A model generated the notes under the pieces. It was given only the letters and a program-made list of their open reading frames with translations. It did no database searches and had not been told where the DNA came from. From an uncultured Prevotella sp. (lineage in GTDB: Bacteria; Bacteroidota; Bacteroidia; Bacteroidales; Bacteroidaceae): a stretch of 64,000 nucleotides of DNA. The DNA is taken from NCBI GenBank assembly GCA_905233985.1, contig CAJOFA010000017.1:1-64000 (forward strand). Reading direction: 5' to 3'. Each line of letters opens with the position of its first letter. Position 1 is the first letter of the stretch. Positions 58,193 through 64,000 of this stretch are shown here, one piece after another. A program made the translations under genes and the position numbers.

Positions 58193-58229
58193 AATTTCAT
58201 AATTTAGTGGTTAAACATATTATTTTGGC

Positions 58230-58238
58230 GCAAAAGTA
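58230..58238 (-). promoter_or_regulatory. Promoter -7 element (TACTTTTGC) of the OmpA-lipoprotein gene
   Basis: TAnnTTTGC on the minus strand, 37 bases before ATG 58192. Confidence 0.68.
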
Positions 58239-58281
58239 CAAAAAACTTTCAACTTTCAACTCTAAACTCTCAACTTTTTTG

Positions 58282-58290
58282 TACCTTTGC
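58282..58290 (+). promoter_or_regulatory. Promoter -7 element (TACCTTTGC) of proS
   Basis: A perfect box 29 bases before ATG 58320. The preceding bases contain CAACTTT/TAAACTCT heptad-like repeats. Confidence 0.72.
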
Positions 58291-58319
58291 AGCAAAATTT
58301 AATAAAATGAACATGAAAT

Positions 58320-59801
58320 ATGGCTAAAGAATTAAAAGATTTAACGAAAAGGGCTGACAATTACAGCCAGTGGTATAACGATTTGGTGGTAAAGGCCGAC
58401 CTCGCAGAGCAGTCGGCCGTTCGCGGATGTATGGTCATCAAACCCTATGGCTATGCCATCTGGGAGAAGATGCAGGCACAGTTGGATAAAATGTTCAAAG
58501 AGACAGGTGCACAGAATGCCTACTTCCCGCTGTTGATTCCCAAATCGTTCCTGAGCCGCGAGGCCGAACATGTGGAAGGTTTTGCCAAGGAGTGTGCCGT
58601 CGTGACCCACTATCGCCTGCGTGCCAAGGAAGACAAGAGCGGCGTAGAGGTGGATCCCGCTGCCAAGCTCGAAGAGGAGCTAATTGTACGTCCTACGTCA
58701 GAGACCATCATTTGGAACACCTATAAGAACTGGATTCACTCATGGCGCGACCTGCCTCTGATGTGCAACCAGTGGTGTAATGTCATGCGCTGGGAGATGC
58801 GTACCCGTCCGTTCCTCCGCACATCAGAATTCCTTTGGCAGGAAGGCCATACGGCTCATGCCACTAAGGAGGAAGCCGAAGAGGAAGCTAAGAAGATGCT
58901 GCACGTCTATGCTACGTTTGCAGAGGAGTGGCTGTCACTTCCTGTGCTGCAGGGTGTAAAGAGCGAGACGGAGCGTTTCGCCGGAGCACTCGACACCTAT
59001 ACCATCGAAGCTATGATGCAGGACGGCAAGGCTCTCCAGTCGGGCACTTCGCACTTCCTCGGACAAAACTTTGCCAAGGCTTTCGAGGTGACTTATCTAA
59101 ATAAGGAGAATAAGCCCGAATATGTATGGGCTACGTCATGGGGCGTCTCTACCCGACTCATCGGTGCCATGATTATGGCTCACAGCGATGACAACGGCCT
59201 CGTGCTGCCGCCACGTATTGCTCCTATTCAGGTAGTTATCATCCCCATTGCTACCAAGCCCGAACAGATGGAGCTGGTTAACAAAGAGGTACAGCCGATT
59301 ATCGACGAACTGCGTTCAAAGGGCATCAGCGTGAAGTTTGACGACAGCGACAACAAGCGTCCCGGCTTCAAGTTCGCCGACTACGAGTTGAAAGGTGTTC
59401 CTGTACGTCTCGTTCTGGGTGCCCGTGACTTAGAGAACGGCACCATCGAGGTCATGCGCCGTGACACATTGGAGAAGGAGACACGTTCCATCGATGGCAT
59501 TGCACAATACGTGGAAGGACTTTTGGAGGATATCCAAAAGAATATCTTTGAGAAAGCGCGTAAGTATCGCGATGAGCATGTCTATGAGTGCGACAACTAC
59601 GAGGAGTTCAAGGAGAAGGTTAAGGACGGAGGTTTCTTCCTCTGCCACTGGGACGGCACCGCCGAGACCGAGGCACAAATCAAGGAAGAGACACAGGCTA
59701 CCATTCGCTGTGTGCCTTTTGCCTATGAACAGACAGAAGGAGTTGATATGGTCAGCGGAAAGCCTGCGAAGCATCGTGTAATTATTGCAAGAAGCTATTA
59801 A
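58320..59801 (+). CDS. proS: Proline--tRNA ligase (archaeal/eukaryotic-type)
   Basis: A 493-residue class II aminoacyl-tRNA synthetase that charges tRNA-Pro. Motif 2 ([21 protein letters not shown]) and motif 3 ([21 protein letters not shown]) are intact. It lacks the INS editing domain of the E. coli type and carries the C-terminal zinc-domain part ([19 protein letters not shown]), as expected for the group used by Bacteroidetes. uxuA starts 4 bases after the stop, so the genes may be cotranscribed. Confidence 0.96.
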   Translation: MAKELKDLTKRADNYSQWYNDLVVKADLAEQSAVRGCMVIKPYGYAIWEKMQAQLDKMFKETGAQNAYFPLLIPKSFLSREAEHVEGFAKECAVVTHYRLRAKEDKSGVEVDPAAKLEEELIVRPTSETIIWNTYKNWIHSWRDLPLMCNQWCNVMRWEMRTRPFLRTSEFLWQEGHTAHATKEEAEEEAKKMLHVYATFAEEWLSLPVLQGVKSETERFAGALDTYTIEAMMQDGKALQSGTSHFLGQNFAKAFEVTYLNKENKPEYVWATSWGVSTRLIGAMIMAHSDDNGLVLPPRIAPIQVVIIPIATKPEQMELVNKEVQPIIDELRSKGISVKFDDSDNKRPGFKFADYELKGVPVRLVLGARDLENGTIEVMRRDTLEKETRSIDGIAQYVEGLLEDIQKNIFEKARKYRDEHVYECDNYEEFKEKVKDGGFFLCHWDGTAETEAQIKEETQATIRCVPFAYEQTEGVDMVSGKPAKHRVIIARSY

Positions 59802-59805
59802 TATT

Positions 59806-61059
59806 ATGGAAAGAACATGGAGATGGTTTGGCAAGAAGGATAAGATTACACTTGCCATGTTGAGACAGATCGGTGTCGAGGGCATCGTCACGGCCCTGCA
59901 CGACGTACCTTTAGGTGAAGTATGGACAAGGGAGAAAATCCGTGATCTCCGCGAATATATCGAAAGCTATGGTATGCGCTGGAGCGTGGTCGAAAGTCTG
60001 CCGGTAGTGGAGACCATCAAGTATGGCGGTCCCGACCGAGACCAGCAGATTGAGGTATATAAGGAGAGCCTGCGAAACCTCTCGGCAGAAGGTATCCACT
60101 GTATCTGCTACAACTTCATGCCTGTGCTAGATTGGGCACGTACCGACTTGTTCCACAACAACCCCAACGGTGCCACGAATCTCTATTTCAACTATGCTGA
60201 GTTTGCTTATTTTGATATCTACATTCTGAAACGTCCAGGTGCTCGTGAGGAATGGGAGAAGTTCCAGTTCCCCGAGGGATGGGGCGAAGGCCGCAGCGTC
60301 ATTGCCGAATGTGACGAGATAGCAAAGACGATGACCCCAGAGAAGGATCACAAGCTCGTAGAGAATATCATCATCAAAACACAGGGTTTTGTCAGTGGTA
60401 ACTTTAGTGAGAACGACGAGGCCCCCATTCAGAAGTTCCGTGATTTCCTTGATTTGTATAAGGGTATAGACAAGAGGCAGTTACGTGAGAATATGAAATA
60501 TTTTCTCGAAGCTATCATGCCTGTCTGTGAGGAGTGCAATATGAACATGTGCGTTCACCCCGATGACCCCCCCATCGAGATTCTCGGTCTGCCGCGCATC
60601 GTTCGTACCGAAGAGGATATCCAGTGGTTCCTCGATGCTGTACCCAACAAGCACAATGGTCTGACGTTCTGTGCAGGTAGTCTCTCTGCCGGTGCTTACA
60701 ACAATGTTGTTGAAATGGCCCGCAAATTTGCTTCGCGTACGCACTTCGTTCATCTGCGTTCATGCCACATCTTCCCTAACGGCGACTTCACCGAAGCCAG
60801 TCACTTGGGCGGACGTGCCGACCTCATTGAACTGTGCCGTATCTTTGAGAAAGAGAACCCGCAGTTGCCCATGCGCGTCGATCACGGCATGACGTTCACC
60901 GACAAGCCTGGCGGCATCATGGACGAATCGAGTCACGGCCATAATGCCGGCTACACCCTGCTCGGCCGCATGTTTGCCCTCGGACAGGTGCAGGGCATCC
61001 TTGCCACTGTTGACCGTGAACTGGGCATTCCCTATCAGCAACCCGGATTCTTTGATTAA
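59806..61059 (+). CDS. uxuA: Mannonate dehydratase UxuA
   Basis: A 417-residue TIM-barrel enzyme that dehydrates D-mannonate to 2-keto-3-deoxygluconate in glucuronate breakdown. It starts MERTWRWFGKKDKITLAMLRQIGVEG in pieces typical of UxuA. Metal-site residues lie in CVHPDDPP, SLSAGAYNN, RTHFVHLRS and the C-terminal DHGMTF. A longer in-frame start overlaps proS. With UxuB after GH8 it forms a hexuronate route for glucuronoxylan side chains. Confidence 0.96.
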   Translation: MERTWRWFGKKDKITLAMLRQIGVEGIVTALHDVPLGEVWTREKIRDLREYIESYGMRWSVVESLPVVETIKYGGPDRDQQIEVYKESLRNLSAEGIHCICYNFMPVLDWARTDLFHNNPNGATNLYFNYAEFAYFDIYILKRPGAREEWEKFQFPEGWGEGRSVIAECDEIAKTMTPEKDHKLVENIIIKTQGFVSGNFSENDEAPIQKFRDFLDLYKGIDKRQLRENMKYFLEAIMPVCEECNMNMCVHPDDPPIEILGLPRIVRTEEDIQWFLDAVPNKHNGLTFCAGSLSAGAYNNVVEMARKFASRTHFVHLRSCHIFPNGDFTEASHLGGRADLIELCRIFEKENPQLPMRVDHGMTFTDKPGGIMDESSHGHNAGYTLLGRMFALGQVQGILATVDRELGIPYQQPGFFD

Positions 61060-61081
61060 GTCACCCAACTCTCCATATCAT

Positions 61082-62428
61082 ATGAAGAAAACAATTGTTC
61101 TGACATTTCTGCTGATGCTAACAATATCGATGATGGCACAGGAACCCTGGAAAAAGGGAGGTTTCGAAACCGGACAATATCGGAATCTCTTTGTAGAAAT
61201 GGGCTATTCCCAAGCCGAAGTTGACGCCAAGGTGCAGGAAGTATTCAATGACGTATTCCGTGGTCCCAACAAGGTCTATTTTGAAGTAGGCGACACGCTG
61301 GGCTATATATCCGACGTGAAGAACCACGATGCCCGCACCGAGGGCATGTCGTATGGCATGATGATTGCCGTGCAGTTCGGCGAGAAGGATATCTTTGACC
61401 GCCTGTGGCGCTGGAGCAAGAAATATATGCAGCATCAGGATGGGCCACGCAAGGGCTACTTCGCATGGAGTTGTAAGACCGACGGCACACGCAATGCAGA
61501 CGGGGCAGCATCCGATGGAGAGCTATACTATATCACAGCTCTTATCTTCGCCTCCAACCGCTGGGGCAATGACACAGGTATCAACTACAAGGCAGAGGCA
61601 CAACATATACTCGACTGCATACAGCCGAAAGAGTATGAGCCGGAAGCCCGACCGGGTTTCGGTAGATTCGGCCCACAGCCGACAGGCCCGCAGAAGATGT
61701 ACCTCATTGACCCCGACACGAAACTTATCACATTCACTCCAGATGGATTCGGACAGCGTTTCACCGACCCCAGTTACCATATCCCTGCCTTTTACGAGGT
61801 ATGGGCTCGCTGGGCGGACGACGGACGCAGCGACTATTGGACGGAATGTGCCGCAAAGAGCCGTGAGTTCCTGCACAAGGCCATTAATGAGAAGACAGGA
61901 CTGAACGCAGACATGTGCCAGTATGACGGCAGTGAGATGCAGATGCCGCGCTTCCCAGGAAGGCCAGATCGTCCGCAGGGTGCTCCCCGTCGTAACGGCA
62001 GCAACAACTTCCGCTACGACTCATGGCGCGTACCTATGAACATCACCCTCGACTACGAGTGGAGCTGTGCAGACCACGAATGGCAGCAGAAATATGGTGA
62101 AACCATCCAGAACTTCTTTTATGCACAAGGAGTAGATAAGTTTTTTGACCAGTATCGTGTTGACGGCACGCTGCCTGAGGGTGACGAGATTCTACAGGCA
62201 GGCGGTTTTCGCAAGCTGCGTCACAGCATCGGCCTGGTAGCCACCACAGCAGCAGCTTCGATGATGTGTTCACACAGCAAGAGCAAGGAGTTCGTTGATG
62301 CCCTGTGGAATGCTAAGCACGAGCCCTTCGAGGACGGCTACTTCGATGCCTACTATGACGGACTGTTACGTCTCTTTGCTTTCATGCACCTCAGCGGACG
62401 TTATCAAGTGATAACTCCTAATTCATAA
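61082..62428 (+). CDS. Secreted GH8 glycosidase, likely reducing-end xylose-releasing exo-oligoxylanase
   Basis: A 448-residue protein with signal peptide MKKTIVLTFLLMLTISMMAQ. GH8 (alpha/alpha)6 barrel signatures are present: acid Glu87 in ARTEGMSYGMMIAVQ, DGAASDGELYYITAL, and a late SIGLVATTAAASM block. Among GH8 enzymes the NHDARTEGMSYGM context fits Rex-type exo-oligoxylanases, which remove xylose from the reducing end of xylo-oligosaccharides; chitosanase or cellulase activity is less likely. It sits between uxuA and uxuB, giving a small xylan/glucuronate-use group. Confidence 0.88.
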   Translation: MKKTIVLTFLLMLTISMMAQEPWKKGGFETGQYRNLFVEMGYSQAEVDAKVQEVFNDVFRGPNKVYFEVGDTLGYISDVKNHDARTEGMSYGMMIAVQFGEKDIFDRLWRWSKKYMQHQDGPRKGYFAWSCKTDGTRNADGAASDGELYYITALIFASNRWGNDTGINYKAEAQHILDCIQPKEYEPEARPGFGRFGPQPTGPQKMYLIDPDTKLITFTPDGFGQRFTDPSYHIPAFYEVWARWADDGRSDYWTECAAKSREFLHKAINEKTGLNADMCQYDGSEMQMPRFPGRPDRPQGAPRRNGSNNFRYDSWRVPMNITLDYEWSCADHEWQQKYGETIQNFFYAQGVDKFFDQYRVDGTLPEGDEILQAGGFRKLRHSIGLVATTAAASMMCSHSKSKEFVDALWNAKHEPFEDGYFDAYYDGLLRLFAFMHLSGRYQVITPNS

Positions 62429-62455
62429 TTCGTAATCATAATTCATAATTATAAT
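62429..62455. repeat. AATTCATA heptad-like repeats before uxuB
   Basis: Four imperfect copies of AATTCATAATT-type sequence fill the short spacer between the GH8 stop and the next start codon. Confidence 0.65.
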
Positions 62456-64000
62456 ATGATGAAACTGAATGACATACTGAGCGGCCAGTTGAATGCTGCA
62501 GAATGGGAAGCCAAGGGCTATCAGCTTCCCAAGTTCGACATTGCTACAATACGCAAGAAGACACATGAACAGCCTACATGGGTACACTTCGGCGGAGGTA
62601 ACATCTTCCGCGCCTTCCCTGCCGCTATCCTCAACGACGCATTAAACACAGGAAAGTACGACCGTGGTGTCATCGTCGCCGAGACCTTTGACTTCGAGGT
62701 GATTGACAAAGCATATACACCATATAATAATCTATCGCTGTTGGTAAGCCTCCAGTCAACAGGAACCATCGAGAAGAAAGTCATTGCCAGCGTCACAGAA
62801 GCGCTGAAGGCCGACCCACAGTTTCCCGACTGGCAGTGTCTGATGGAGATTTTCCGTAACCCCTCGTTGCAGATGATTTCATTCACCATCACCGAGAAAG
62901 GCTACACCTTTAATGAGGCTGACTTGGCACGCGGACTCCAGCCCGTCTTCGCTATGGGTAAGGTCTGCGCACTTCTCTTGGAACGTTTCAATGCCGGACA
63001 ACTGCCATTAACGGTACAGAGTATGGACAACTGCTCTCATAATGGTGACAAAGTCAAAGCAGGCGTCTTCGCATACGCAGAGCGCTGGGTCAGCGACGGA
63101 CTGGTGCCACAGGGATTCCTTGACTATCTCAAGGATGAGACGAAGATTACCTTCCCCTGGTCGATGATTGACAAGATAACTCCCCGTCCTCACGAGAAAG
63201 TGAAGGAACTGCTGGCCGCCGATGGCTTCGAGGACAACAACTACATTGAAACGGAGAAGCATACATTTACCGCACCCTTCGTGAACGCTGAGGAAGTGCA
63301 GTACCTTGTCATCGAGGACAACTACACCAACGGCCGTCCCCCACTCGACCTCGGCGGTGCGCTCTACACCACCCGTGAGACGGTGGACAAAGTTGAGACG
63401 ATGAAAGTGACCACCTGTCTGAACCCCCTCCATACGGCGATGTCCATCTATGGCTGTATGTTGGGCTATACGCTCATCAGCGCAGAGATGAAGGACGAAG
63501 ACCTGCGTGCCTTTATCCAGAAGATTGGTTATATGGAGGCAATGCCCGTTGTTGTTGACCCGGGTGTGCTGAACCCCTACGAGTTTATTGGCGCCGTCAT
63601 CAACCGCCGTCTTCCCAACCCGTTCATGCCTGATGCTCCACAGCGCATCGCCATGGACACCTCGCAGAAACTGCCTATTCGATTTGGTGAGACACTGAAG
63701 AAATATATTGCCCGTGGTCTTGACAAGAGTAACCTCGTATTGATTCCCCTGACACTGGCTGGCTATGCCCGCTACTTGAAAGGCATCAAGGACGACGGGA
63801 CTCCGTTCGAACCTTCCCCCGACCCCATGTTGGCAGAGCTACAGGCCATTGTCGCCCCGCTGGAGATTGGTAAGCCCGATCAGGACTGGAGTTGCCTCAA
63901 AACCCTATACAGCCGTGCTGATGTATTCGGTCTCGACCTCTATGAGGCGGAACTTGGCGAACAGATAGAGGGTATGGTAAAGGAATTGTATGCAGGCACG
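62456..64000 (+). CDS. uxuB: Fructuronate reductase/mannitol dehydrogenase family protein (partial, UxuB-like)
   Basis: An open frame of 515 codons that runs off the right edge; the family is about 490-540 residues, so only the end is missing. N-terminal Rossmann region: WVHFGGGNIFRAFPAAIL, then GVIVAETFDFEVIDKAY; catalytic-domain blocks are NCSHNGDKVKAG, FPWSMIDKITPRP and LNPLHTAMSIYGCMLGYTLI. It should reduce D-fructuronate to D-mannonate with NADH, the step before UxuA. Two consecutive ATGs (62456, 62459) are possible starts. The next bases outside the window are needed for the true end. Confidence 0.9.
   Translation, partial: MMKLNDILSGQLNAAEWEAKGYQLPKFDIATIRKKTHEQPTWVHFGGGNIFRAFPAAILNDALNTGKYDRGVIVAETFDFEVIDKAYTPYNNLSLLVSLQSTGTIEKKVIASVTEALKADPQFPDWQCLMEIFRNPSLQMISFTITEKGYTFNEADLARGLQPVFAMGKVCALLLERFNAGQLPLTVQSMDNCSHNGDKVKAGVFAYAERWVSDGLVPQGFLDYLKDETKITFPWSMIDKITPRPHEKVKELLAADGFEDNNYIETEKHTFTAPFVNAEEVQYLVIEDNYTNGRPPLDLGGALYTTRETVDKVETMKVTTCLNPLHTAMSIYGCMLGYTLISAEMKDEDLRAFIQKIGYMEAMPVVVDPGVLNPYEFIGAVINRRLPNPFMPDAPQRIAMDTSQKLPIRFGETLKKYIARGLDKSNLVLIPLTLAGYARYLKGIKDDGTPFEPSPDPMLAELQAIVAPLEIGKPDQDWSCLKTLYSRADVFGLDLYEAELGEQIEGMVKELYAGT

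Overview
The window looks like a chromosome segment of a Prevotellaceae bacterium (Prevotella/Segatella/Xylanibacter type, Bacteroidales) from a fibre-rich gut or rumen habitat. Three things point there: the Bacteroidetes promoter -7 element TAnnTTTG(C) in front of many genes; Bacteroidales-type genes (TamL lipoprotein, DUF5687, DUF4248, DUF1015, LolA next to FtsK); and xylan/cellulose enzymes (GH43-CBM6, GH5, GH8, UxuA/UxuB). No rRNA genes, CRISPR array or integrase were found.

Layout. 1-6.8 kb: end of a SpoIIE-like phosphatase, rlmH copy 1, a MORN-GH25 lysozyme split by a frameshift, GH43-CBM6, a frameshifted membrane pyrophosphatase and an acidic unknown. 7-18 kb: housekeeping genes (rarA, serC-serA, DUF1015, yigZ, trmH, tamL, a YycJ-type MBL hydrolase) with a GH5 cellulase between serA and DUF1015. 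18-22 kb: lineage-specific secreted unknowns, 22-bp tandem repeats and a hairpin-rich stretch. 22-30.9 kb: carB, ftsK-lolA-DUF5687, rlmH copy 2 and tRNA-Ser(CGA). 30.9-37.2 kb: accessory block of HU-like protein, DUF4248, CHC2/Toprim primase carrying in-frame palindromic repeats, a primase-associated protein, two unknowns and an orphan HicB. 37.2-45.7 kb: structured leader DNA followed by an AT-rich, tightly packed six-gene operon. 45.7-47.6 kb: a Fic gene between 108-bp direct repeats, then an orphan antitoxin. 47.6-64 kb: core genes again (trmH2, HD hydrolase, tRNA-Arg(ACG), YiiX-like lipoprotein, queC, a TolC-MacA-MacB efflux operon, mtgA, an OmpA lipoprotein, proS, uxuA, GH8, uxuB).

The strongest candidate for an undescribed system is the operon at about 38.1-45.7 kb: C5-cytosine methyltransferase, a protein with a DpnII-like C-terminus, a ParB-like protein, a SNF2-type helicase, a PD-(D/E)xK (DUF3883-like) nuclease fused to a LexA-like S24 self-cleavage domain, and a Vsr endonuclease. 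The genes overlap or are spaced by a few bases and are preceded by a long stem-loop with an intrinsic-terminator-like tail. I infer an anti-phage restriction-type system; the genes I recognise do not match BREX, DISARM, Dnd or a plain type I-III R-M set.

Short repeats are a second theme: heptanucleotide tandem repeats in front of start codons, 22-bp repeats, palindromic elements inside coding sequence, and flanking direct repeats. Several genes have their -7 element only 7-10 bases before the start codon and are probably expressed from almost leaderless mRNAs.
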